NCBI GenBank assembly: GCA_009746045.1
Contig: RPFO01000026.1
Span: 2,594,565 to 2,658,564 of the forward strand
DNA: 64,000 nt
Direction of reading: 5' to 3'
Source of the DNA: Mesostigma viride
Taxonomy: Eukaryota; Streptophyta; Mesostigmatophyceae; Mesostigmatales; Mesostigmataceae
The translations under genes and the position numbers were made by a program. Of the stretch, positions 43,241 to 55,200 are shown piece after piece. Position 1 is the stretch's first letter. Each line of letters starts with the position of its first letter. Under the pieces are notes generated by a model, which did no database searches, was not told where the DNA came from, and was given only the letters and a program-made list of their open reading frames with translations.

Positions 43241-46200
43241 AATCTAGTACTTCACAGTGAGTGGGGGGCACTCCTCCTCTGTAAAACGAGTTGGACAGCG
43301 GCCACGTTGGATGGGGCTCGGCTTATCCGGAGCAACAGCGGGAGCAACGTTCCCCGTTTAAACCGTGCATTTCTCCTGATCACCCGGCCTGGCGCCGGCG
43401 GCCCCTCTGTCTCCCGCCGTATCCATAACTATGCCAGCTGCCTGTTGGGGGAAGGCCTGCGGGTGACCACGGTGTTGTCAAACCCAAGCGTTGCAGAGCT
43501 GGCGGCGGCGATGACGTGTGGGAGGCAGGTGACGCGGGCGCATGCGGTGGAGCCACCATTGCAGCCCTTCCATGGAGACGTGCCCACGGGCGTGCTGCCT
43601 CCCGTGTCGTATGGGCAGGAGCAGATGCTGGCATTACACGAGCTGGACCCGGCCAGCCCTGCCTACAACATGGGACTCTGGTGGAGTGTGGTTGGGCATG
43701 TGGATGTCGACATATTGCGGCGGAGCATGCAGGTGGTGGTGGCACGACATGAAGCGCTTCGGACCCATTATGCGATGCCAGCAATGCAGGCAGCTTCCCA
43801 GGGTGCACCAGGGGCTGTCCAGGTGGTTGTGCCTCCTGATGACTTTGTCCTCCCGTTTGAGGTGGTGGATGCAGGAGATGGCGACCAAGGGCTGTGGGCC
43901 TCACTCCACAAGGAGGCCTCGACGCCCTTCAACCCCTACACAGGGCCCCTGGTGCGCTGCCTGCTGGTAAAGAGGGGTGACCGCTCCAGTGCCCTCATGG
44001 TGAACATGCACCATTCGGTGAGTGATGGCCTCTCAGGGGTGCTCCTCATCCGTGAGCTCTGCCACAGCTACTCGTCCATCATGAAAGGTGGCGAGTTGTG
44101 CTTGCCCCCATTACCAGTGCAGTACAGCGACTATGCGGTGTGGCAGCGGCGTTGGTTGGAGGAGACGGGCGAGATGGCTACCCAGCTGGCATATTGGAAG
44201 GGCCAGCTGGCAGGCGCGCCCCAACTCCTGGAACTGCCGACCGACAAGCCGAGGGCGAAGGTGCAGAGCTTTGCAGGTGGCTCTGTGCATGTGAGGTTGG
44301 ATGAGGGGTTGGTCCAGCGCCTGAGGGCTGTGGGGGCGCAGCACGGTGCAACTTTTTTGATGGTGCTGACAGCATTGTGGGCTGCTCTGCTGGGTCGTTG
44401 CAGCCGGCAGGATAAGGTGGTGGTGGGCATGCCCTGGAATGGGCGCAACAAGTCAGAGGTGCAGCACCTGATCGGGTATTTCATCAACCCGCTGGCCCTC
44501 TGTGTGGATGTGGACAGCGCACTGCCCTTCTCCCGCATGGTGCAGCATGTGCGCGATGTGGTCCTGACCGCCATGGAGCATGCGGACGCGCCCTTCCAGA
44601 AGGTGGTGGAGGCTGTTGGTTCAAACGGGGTGGTTGGCCACAACCCCATCTTCCAATCCATGGTGGTGCCCAGCGATTTTGCGGATGGAAACCCCTTGCC
44701 CTTGGGTCCCGACTGCCTGCTACACCCTCAATTTGTCCAGCAAGGCAGCTCCACCTCAAAGATGGATGTCTCCTTGGTGCTCACTGGAGACCCTGGCTCT
44801 GCTGACCAGCTGCTTCTGCTCGAGTACCGGACGGACCTGTGGTGTGAGGCCAGCATGCAGCGGCTGGGCCAGCAGCTGGTGTGCCTGGCCAGCAGCGCTG
44901 TGGCATCCCCCGAGACGCCGGTGGGCCGCCTGCCGATGATGACCGAGGCGGAGCGCAGGCGGGTGGTGGAGGAATGGAACGCTACGGACACGGCCTTTGC
45001 TTGTGCTGGCAAGTGCTTGCACGAGCTGTTTGACGAGCAGGCGTCTCGCACGCCGGACCACGTGGCGGTTGAGACGGAGACTGAGCAAGTGAGCTACTGT
45101 GAGCTGCAGCAAAGGGCGGACGCCTTGGCTTGCATTATTCAGGATACCGGCGTGGTGGTGGGTGGCAGGGTTGGCCTGTGCCTCAAGGGCTGTGTGGAGA
45201 TGGTGGTGGGTATGCTGGCCATCCTCAAGGCAGGGTGTGCGTACGTGCCGCTGGACCCCGACTACCCGGCGGAACGTGTGCAGGGTATGCTGGAGGATGC
45301 TAACGTTAGCATCCTCCTCACGAGCCCGCACCAGCGACCCCCATGGGGTGCTGATACGTCCGACCACCTGAAGCAGCTGGAGGTTCCACTGACGCCTGCC
45401 TATGCCCCTTACTTTCCTACACAAAAGCCCGTCATTCACCGCCAGGTGTTCCCCATGGACCTGGCCTATGTGCTCTTCACATCAGGCACCACAGGCCGCC
45501 CCAAGGGTGTCATGGTGGAGCACCGCAACGCGTGCAACCTGGTGGCCTGTCTGATTGACAGGTGGCAGCTGGACGGCAGCAGCCGCGTGCTGCAACTTGC
45601 CAATCCCAGCTTTGATGCGTCGGTGGCCGAGGTGTTCGGGACACTTGCTGCTGGAGGGACCCTAGTCGTGCACCCGCTTGGGTCTGACCCGCAAGACTCG
45701 CTTCGCCGCGTCACCTGTGCCTTTGTCGTTCCTTCGGTCCTCTCTATGTTCAACCCTGCGCACTTCCCGGGCCTCTCCACCCTCTGCATTGGTGGAGAGA
45801 TGGTGCCCCTGCACATGGCAACCAGCTGGGCGGCAGGCAGGCGCTGTCTCAACGGCTACGGCCCCACGGAATCCTGCGTTTTTGCCACGATGGGGCAGAT
45901 GACAGCCGAGGACCAACCAGTCTCAATAGGTGGCCCTCTTCCAAACGTGCGGGTCTATGTGCTGGATGCCTACCTTCAACCGACACCCATTGGGGTGCCA
46001 GGGGAGCTGTACATCGGCGGTGCAGGCGTGGCGAGGGGCTACGCCAACCGGCATGACCTGACCAAGGAGAGATTCCTGGACAACCCATTTGCGGCGGGCA
46101 GGCTGTATCGAACTGGAGACCTGGCCAGGTGGCTGCCTGATGGCCGGCTGCAATGCTTGGGTCGCTTGGACCGGCAGGTGAAACTGAGCGGCGTACGCAT

Positions 46201-49200
46201 CGAGTTGGGTGAGGTAGAAAGCGTGCTGGAGGCCTGCCCAGGGGTGGCCAAGGCGGTGGCCGTTCTGCAGGATGTGGGCTGTAGCACTGCTAACCCTGGC
46301 TTGTCCGGTAAACATCTGGTGGCCGATGTGTGCCCTGCTAGTGTCCAGGTGGATGCGTTGATGGAAGCAGCTCGGCGCACGCTCCCCAGCTACATGGTTC
46401 CCTCGGCGGTGGAGGCCCTGGAGAGGTTTCCGGAGACCGTCTCAGGCAAGGTGGACGCGAGGGCACTTCCCCCAGTGGATCTGAGTACCAGCGGTGGTCG
46501 CGATTATGTAGCGCCTCGGAGCATGTACGAGGCGCGTGTGCAGGCGGTGTGCCAAGACGTGCTGGGTGTGGCGTCGCTGAGCGTGCTGACAAGTTTCCAC
46601 GAGTATGGCGGCAACTCGCTGACGGCCATGGCACTCGTGCACCAGATGCGGGAGCGACTGGCTGAGTGCCCAGGCGCGGGGGAAGGCCTGCGGGTGACCA
46701 CGGTGTTGTCAAACCCAAGCGTTGCAGAGCTGGCGGCGGCGATGACGTGTGGGAGGCAGGTGACGCGGGCGCATGCGGTGGAGCCACCATTGCAGCCCTT
46801 CCATGGAGACGTGCCCACGGGCGTGCTGCCTCCCGTGTCGTATGGGCAGGAGCAGATGCTGGCATTACACGAGCTGGACCCGGCCAGCCCTGCCTACAAC
46901 ATGGGACTCTGGTGGAGTGTGGTTGGGCATGTGGATGTCGACATATTGCGGCGGAGCATGCAGGTGGTGGTGGCACGACATGAAGCGCTTCGGACCCATT
47001 ATGCGATGCCAGCAATGCAGGCAGCTTCCCAGGGTGCACCAGGGGCTGTCCAGGTGGTTGTGCCTCCTGATGACTTTGTCCTCCCGTTTGAGGTGGTGGA
47101 TGCAGGAGATGGCGACCAAGGGCTGTGGGCCTCACTCCACAAGGAGGCCTCGACGCCCTTCAACCCCTACACAGGGCCCCTGGTGCGCTGCCTGCTGGTA
47201 AAGAGGGGTGACCGCTCCAGTGCCCTCATGGTGAACATGCACCATTCGGTGAGTGATGGCCTCTCAGGGGTGCTCCTCATCCGTGAGCTCTGCCACAGCT
47301 ACTCGTCAATTATGAAAGGTGGCGAGTTGTGCTTGCCCCCATTACCTGTGCAGTACAGCGACTATGCGGTGTGGCAGCGGCGTTGGTTGGAGGAGACGGG
47401 CGAGATGGCTACCCAGCTGGCATATTGGAAGGGCCAGCTGGCAGGCGCGCCCCAACTCCTGGAACTGCCGACCGACAAGCCGAGGGCGAAGGTGCAGAGC
47501 TTTGCAGGTGGCTCTGTGCATGTGAGGTTGGATGAGGGGTTGGTCCAGCGCCTGAGGGCTGTGGGGGCGCAGCACGGTGCAACTTTTTTGATGGTGCTGA
47601 CAGCATTGTGGGCTGCTCTGCTGGGTCGTTGCAGCCGGCAGGATAAGGTGGTGGTGGGCATGCCCTGGAATGGGCGCAACAAGTCAGAGGTGCAGCACCT
47701 GATCGGGTATTTCATCAACCCGCTGGCCCTCTGTGTGGATGTGGACAGCGCACTGCCCTTCTCCCGCATGGTGCAGCATGTGCGCGATGTGGTCCTGACC
47801 GCCATGGAGCATGCGGACGCGCCCTTCCAGAAGGTGGTGGAGGCTGTTGGTTCAAACGGGGTGGTTGGCCACAACCCCATCTTCCAATCCATGGTGGTGC
47901 CCAGCGATTTTGCGGATGGAAACCCCTTGCCCTTGGGTCCCGACTGCCTGCTACACCCTCAATTTGTCCAGCAAGGCAGCTCCACCTCAAAGATGGATGT
48001 CTCCTTGGTGCTCACTGGAGACCCTGGCTCTGCTGACCAGCTGCTTCTGCTCGAGTACCGGACGGACCTGTGGTGTGAGGCCAGCATGCAGCGGCTGGGC
48101 CAGCAGCTGGTGTGCCTGGCCAGCAGCGCTGTGGCATCCCCCGAGACGCCGGTGGGCCGCCTGCCGATGATGACCGAGGCGGAGCGCAGGCGGGTGGTGG
48201 AGGAATGGAACGCTACGGACACGGCCTTTGCTTGTGCTGGCAAGTGCTTGCACGAGCTGTTTGACGAGCAGGCGTCTCGCACGCCGGACCACGTGGCGGT
48301 TGAGACGGAGACTGAGCAAGTGAGCTACTGTGAGCTGCAGCAAAGGGCGGACGCCTTGGCTTGCATTATTCAGGATACCGGCGTGGTGGTGGGTGGCAGG
48401 GTTGGCCTGTGCCTCAAGGGCTGTGTGGAGATGGTGGTGGGTATGCTGGCCATCCTCAAGGCAGGGTGTGCGTACGTGCCGCTGGACCCCGACTACCCGG
48501 CGGAACGTGTGCAGGGTATGCTGGAGGATGCTAACGTTAGCATCCTCCTCACGAGCCCGCACCAGCGACCCCCATGGGGTGCTGATACGTCCAACCACCT
48601 GAAGCAGCTGGAGGTTCCACTGACGCCTGCCTACGCCCCTTACTTTCCTACACAAAAGCCCGTCATTCACCGCCAGGTGTTCCCCATGGACCTGGCCTAT
48701 GTGCTCTTCACATCAGGCACCACAGGCCGCCCCAAGGGTGTCATGGTGGAGCACCGCAACGCGTGCAACCTGGTAGCCTGTCTGATTGACAGGTGGCAGC
48801 TGGACGGCAGCAGCCGCGTGCTGCAACTTGCCAATCCCAGCTTTGATGCGTCGGTGGCCGAGGTGTTCGGGACACTTGCTGCTGGAGGGACCCTAGTCGT
48901 GCACCCGCTTGGGTCTGACCCGCAAGACTCGCTTCGCCGCGTCACCTGTGCCTTTGTCGTTCCTTCCGTCCTCTCCATGTTCAACCCTGCGCACTTCCCG
49001 GGCCTCTCCACCCTCTGCATTGGTGGAGAGATGGTGCCCCTGCACATGGCAACCAGCTGGGCGGCGGGCAGGCGCTGTCTCAACGGCTACGGCCCCACGG
49101 AATCCTGCGTTTGCCACCATGGGGCAGATGACAGCCGAGGACCAATCAGTCTCAATAGGTGGCCCTCTTCCAAACGTGCGGGTCTACGTGCTGGATGCCT

Positions 49201-52200
49201 ACCTTCAACCGACACCCATTGGGGTGCCAGGGGAGCTGTACATCGGCGGTGCAGGCGTGGCGAGGGGCTACGCCAACCGGCATGACCTGACCAAGGAGAG
49301 ATTCCTGGACAACCCATTTGCGGCGGGCAGGCTGTATCGAACTGGAGACCTGGCCAGGTGGCTGCCTGATGGCCGGCTGCAATGCTTGGGTCGCTTGGAC
49401 CGGCAGGTGAAACTGAGCGGCGTACGCATCGAGTTGGGTGAGGTAGAGGCGTGCTGGAGGCCTGCCCAGGGGTGGCCAAGGCGGTGGCCGTTCTGCAGGA
49501 TGTGCGTGCCGCGCTGATGGACCTGTCTCCTCTGGCAAACGCCTGGTGGCCTACGTTGCCCTGCTAATGTCCAGGTGGATGCGTTGATGGAAGCAGCTCG
49601 GCGCAAGCTCCCCAGCTACATGGTTCCCTCGGCGGTGGTGGCCCTGGAGAGGTTTCCGGTGACCATCTCGGGCAAGGTGGACGCGAGGGCACTTCCCCCA
49701 GTGGATCTGAGTACCAGCGGCGGTCGCGATTATGTAGCGCCTCGGAGCGTGTACGAGGCGCGTGTGCAGGCGGTGTGCCAAGACGTGCTGGGTGTGGCGT
49801 CGCTGAGCGTGCTGGCAAGTTTCCACGAGTTGGCATCAACTCGCTGACGGCCATGGCACTCGTGCACCAGATGCGGGAGCGACTGGCTGAGTGCCCAGGC
49901 GCGGGGGAAGGCCTGCGGGTGACCACGGTGTTGTCAAACCCAAGCGTTGCAGAGCTGGCGGCGGCGATGACATGTGGGAGGCAGGTGACGCGGGCGCATG
50001 CGGTGGAGCCACCATTGCAGCCCTTCCATGGAGACGTGCCCACGGGCGTGCTGCCTGTCGTGTATGGGCAGGAGCAGATGCTGGCATTACACGAGCTGGA
50101 CCCGGCCAGCCCTGCCTACAACATGGGACTCTGGTGGAGTGTGGTTGGGCATGTGGATGTCGACATATTGCGGCGGAGCATGCAGGTGGTGGTGGCACGA
50201 CATGAAGCGCTTCGGACCCATTATGCGATGCCAGCAATGCAGGCAGCTTCCCAGGGTGCACCAGGGGCTGTCCAGGTGGTTGTGCCTCCTGATGACTTTG
50301 TCCTCCCGTTTGAGGTGGTGGATGCAGGAGATGGCGACCAAGGGCTGTGGGCCTCACTCCACAAGGAGGCCTCGACGCCCTTCAACCCCTACACAGGGCC
50401 CCTGGTGCGCTGCCTGCTGGTAAAGAGGGGTGACCGCTCCAGTGCCCTCATGGTGAACATGCACCATTCGGTGAGTGATGGCCTCTCAGGGGTGCTCCTC
50501 ATCCGTGAGCTCTGCCACAGCTACTCGTCAATTATGAAAGGTGGCGAGTTGTGCTTGCCCCCATTACCTGTGCAGTACAGCGACTATGCGGTGTGGCAGC
50601 GGCGTTGGTTGGAGGAGACGGGCGAGATGGCTACCCAGCTGGCATATTGGAAGGGCCAGCTGGCAGGCGCGCCCCAACTCCTGGAACTGCCGACCGACAA
50701 GCCGAGGGCGAAGGTGCAGAGCTTTGCAGGTGGCTCTGTGCATGTGAGGTTGGATGAGGGGTTGGTCCAGCGCCTGAGGGCTGTGGGGGCGCAGCACGGT
50801 GCAACTTTTTTGATGGTGCTGACAGCATTGTGGGCTGCTCTGCTGGGTCGTTGCAGCCGGCAGGATAAGGTGGTGGTGGGCATGCCCTGGAATGGGCGCA
50901 ACAAGTCAGAGGTGCAGCACCTGATCGGGTATTTCATCAACCCGCTGGCCCTCTGTGTGGATGTGGACAGCGCACTGCCCTTCTCCCGCATGGTGCAGCA
51001 TGTGCGCGATGTGGTCCTGACCGCCATGGAGCATGCGGACGCGCCCTTCCAGAAGGTGGTGGAGGCTGTTGGTTCAAACGGGGTGGTTGGCCACAACCCC
51101 ATCTTCCAATCCATGGTGGTGCCCAGCGATTTTGCGGATGGAAACCCCTTGCCCTTGGGTCCCGACTGCCTGCTACACCCTCAATTTGTCCAGCAAGGCA
51201 GCTCCACCTCAAAGATGGATGTCTCCTTGGTGCTCACTGGAGACCCTGGCTCTGCTGACCAGCTGCTTCTGCTCGAGTACCGGACGGACCTGTGGTGTGA
51301 GGCCAGCATGCAGCGGCTGGGCCAGCAGCTGGTGTGCCTGGCCAGCAGCGCTGTGGCATCCCCCGAGACGCCGGTGGGCCGCCTGCCGATGATGACCGAG
51401 GCGGAGCGCAGGCGGGTGGTGGAGGAATGGAACGCTACGGACACGGCCTTTGCTTGTGCTGGCAAGTGCTTGCACGAGCTGTTTGACGAGCAGGCGTCTC
51501 GCACGCCGGACCACGTGGCGGTTGAGACGGAGACTGAGCAAGTGAGCTACTGTGAGCTGCAGCAAAGGGCGGACGCCTTGGCTTGCATTATTCAGGATAC
51601 CGGCGTGGTGGTGGGTGGCAGGGTTGGCCTGTGCCTCAAGGGCTGTGTGGAGATGGTGGTGGGTATGCTGGCCATCCTCAAGGCAGGGTGTGCGTACGTG
51701 CCGCTGGACCCCGACTACCCGGCGGAACGTGTGCAGGGTATGCTGGAGGATGCTAACGTTAGCATCCTCCTCACGAGCCCGCACCAGCGACCCCCATGGG
51801 GTGCTGATACGTCCGACCACCTGAAGCAGCTGGAGGTTCCACTGACGCCTGCCTATGCCCCTTACTTTCCTACACAAAAGCCCGTCATTCACCGCCAGGT
51901 GTTCCCCATGGACCTGGCCTATGTGCTCTTCACATCAGGCACCACAGGCCGCCCCAAGGGTGTCATGGTGGAGCACCGCAACGCGTGCAACCTGGTGGCC
52001 TGTCTGATTGACAGGTGGCAGCTGGACGGCAGCAGCCGCGTGCTGCAACTTGCCAATCCCAGCTTTGATGCGTCGGTGGCCGAGGTGTTCGGGACACTTG
52101 CTGCTGGAGGGACCCTAGTCGTGCACCCGCTTGGGTCTGACCCGCAAGACTCGCTTCGCCGCGTCACCTGTGCCTTTGTCGTTCCTTCCGTCCTCTCTAT

Positions 52201-55200
52201 GTTCAACCCTGCGCACTTCCCGGGCCTCTCCACCCTCTGCATTGGTGGAGAGATGGTGCCCCTGCACATGGCAACCAGCTGGGCGGCGGCAGGCGCTGTC
52301 TCAACGGCTACGGCCCCACGGAATCCTGCGTTTTTGCCACGATGGGGCAGATGACAGCCGAGGACCAATCAGTCTCAATAGGTGGCCCTCTTCCAAACGT
52401 GCGGGTCTATGTGCTGGATGCCTACCTTCAACCGACACCCATTGGGGTGCCAGGGGAGCTGTACATCGGCGGTGCAGGCGTGGCGAGGGGCTACGCCAAC
52501 CGGCATGACCTGACCAAGGAGAGATTCCTGGACAACCCATTTGCGGCGGGCAGGCTGTATCGAACTGGAGACCTGGCCAGGTGGCTGCCTGATGGCCGGC
52601 TGCAATGCTTGGGTCGCTTGGACCGGCAGGTGAAACTGAGCGGCGTACGCATCGAGTTGGGTGAGGTAGAGAGCGTGCTGGAGGCCTGCCCAGGGGTGGC
52701 CAAGGCGGTGGCCTTCTGCAGGATGTGGGCTGTAACAGTGATGGACTCGTCTCCTCTAGCAAACGCCTGGTGGCCTACACTGTCCCTGCTAGTGTCCAGG
52801 TGGACGTGTTGATGGAAGCAGCTCGGCGCACGCTCCCCAGCTACATGGTTCCCTCAGCGGTGGTGGCCCTGGAGAGGCTCCGGACCATCTCGGGCAAGGT
52901 GGACGCGAGGGCGCTTCCCCCAGTGGATCTGAGTACCAGCGTGGTCGCGATTATGTAGCGCCTCGGAGCGTGTACGAGGCGCGTGTGCAGGCGGTGTGCC
53001 AAGACGTGCTGGGTGTGGCGTCGCTGAGCGTGCTGACAAGTTTCCACGAGTATGGCATCAACTCGCTGACGGCCATGGCGCTCGTGCACCAGATGCGGGA
53101 GCGACTGGCTGAGTGCCCAGGCGCGGGGGAAGGCCTGCGGGTGACCACGGTGTTGTCAAACCCAAGCGTTGCAGAGCTGGCGGCGGCGATGACGTTGGGA
53201 GGCAGGTGACGCGGGCGCATGCGGTGGAGCCACCATTGCAGCCCTTCCATGGAGACGTGCCCACGGGCGTGCTGCCTCCCGTGTCGTATGGGCAGGAGCA
53301 GATGCTGGTATTACATGAGCTGGACCCGGCCAGCCCTGCCTACAACATGGGACTCTGGTGGAGTGTGGTTGGGCATGTGGATGTCGACATATTACAGCGG
53401 AGCATGCAGGTGGTGGTGGCACGACATGAAGCGCTTCGGACCCATTATGCGATGCCAGCAATGCAGGCAGCTTCCCAGGGTGCACCAGGGGCTGTCCAGG
53501 TGGTTGTGCCTCCTGATGACTTTGTCCTCCCGTTTGAGGTGGTGGATGCAGGAGATGGCGACCAAGGGCTGTGGGCCTCACTCCACAAGGAGGCCTCGAC
53601 GCCCTTCAACCCCTACACAGGGCCCTGGTGCGCTGCCTGCTGGTAAAGAGGGGTGACCGCTCCAGTGCCCTCATGGTGAACATGCACCATTCGGTGAGTG
53701 ATGGCCTCTCAGGGGTGCTCCTCATCCGTGAGCTCTGCCACAGCTACTCGTCAATTATGAAAGGTGGCGAGTTGTGCTTGCCCCCATTACCTGTGCAGTA
53801 CAGCGACTATGCGGTGTGGCAGCGGCGTTGGTTGGAGGAGACGGGCGAGATGGCTACCCAGCTGGCATATTGGAAGGGCCAGCTGGCAGGCACGCCCCAA
53901 CTCCTGGAACTGCCAACCGACAAACCAAGGCCGAGGGTGCAGTCTTTTAAAGGCGACTGCCTGGAATTCACCCTGGAAAGGATGGTGGTTCAGGCTCTGA
54001 AGAAGTTCGCACAGGAATGTGGCGCGACCTTCTTCATGGTGATGCTGACCCTTTGGGCGGCTCTGCTGGGCCGTTGCAGCCGGCAGGATAAGGTGGTGGT
54101 GGGCACACCCTGGAATGGGCGCAACAAGTCAGAGGTGCAGCACCTGATCGGGTATTTCATCAACCCGCTGGCCCTCTGTGTGAATGTGGACAGCGCGCTG
54201 CCCTTCTTCCGCATGGTGCAGCATGTGCGCGATGTAGTCCTGGCCGCCATGGAGCATGCCGACGCGCCCTTTCACAAGGTGGTGGAGGCTGTGGGGGCGA
54301 CGGGCAGCGTGAGTGGCAACCCCATCTTCCAGTCCATGATCATGCCCGACCAAATGGTTGGAATGACTGAGTTGGCACTTGGGCCAGATGCCTGCGTCAT
54401 TCCGGGTCGTCGTATTAACCGCCACGGCTCCTCCAAGGTGGATGTGAGCCTTGTCCTCTGCGATGAAACACAGGCGGGCAACCTGACTCTGCTGCTCGAG
54501 TACCGGACGGACCTGTGGTGTGAGGCCAGCATGCAGCGGCTGGGCCAGCAGCTGGTGTGCCTGGCCAGCAGCGCCGTGGCATCCCCCGAGATGCCGGTGG
54601 GCCGCCTGCCGATGATGACCGAGGCGGAGCGCATGCAGTTGATGGAATCATCGCAGCTGAAGCAGTGGTTGCAAGTGCCTCCCTCTCCCCTCAGCCTGTG
54701 TGCCCTGTGGGACTGCCAGGTGGCCACCCGCCCAGCAGACATGGCGGCACGCTGCCAAGAAGCAGCCCTCTCATTTGCCCAGCTGGACAGTGCCGCGGGA
54801 TTGCTGTCTGCGGCGCTGGCTGCTAGTGGCGTGGGCGCAGAGGCACGCGTGGCAATCGTCATGGAGCGGTCGCTCCTGATGCTGGCCGCCATGCTGGGCG
54901 TGCTCAAGGCAGGCGCGTGCTACGTGTCCCTCGACCCCGCCAACCCGCCCGCCTACCTGGCCAGCCTGCTGGATGCCGCGTCCATCAAGGCGATCCTGTG
55001 GGACCGCGCTGTTTGCGGGCGGTTGCAGGGCATGGCCGGGCTGGAGCAAACCACGTGCTTTGTTGTGGACGACCTCGTGGCGGATGCCAGGACAGCATCA
55101 GGCACAGGGGGACGAAGGGGCCGAAACCAGGACTCCTTAGCAGGTCCGTTCATCCACCCTGACCAGACGGCAATCTGCCTGTTCAGCTCCGGCAGCTCCG

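Noticed and set aside
43380-53656. Minus-strand and off-frame plus-strand ORFs repeated through the NRPS modules
   Set aside because: Shadows of the GC-rich NRPS coding sequence; they recur only because the modules do.
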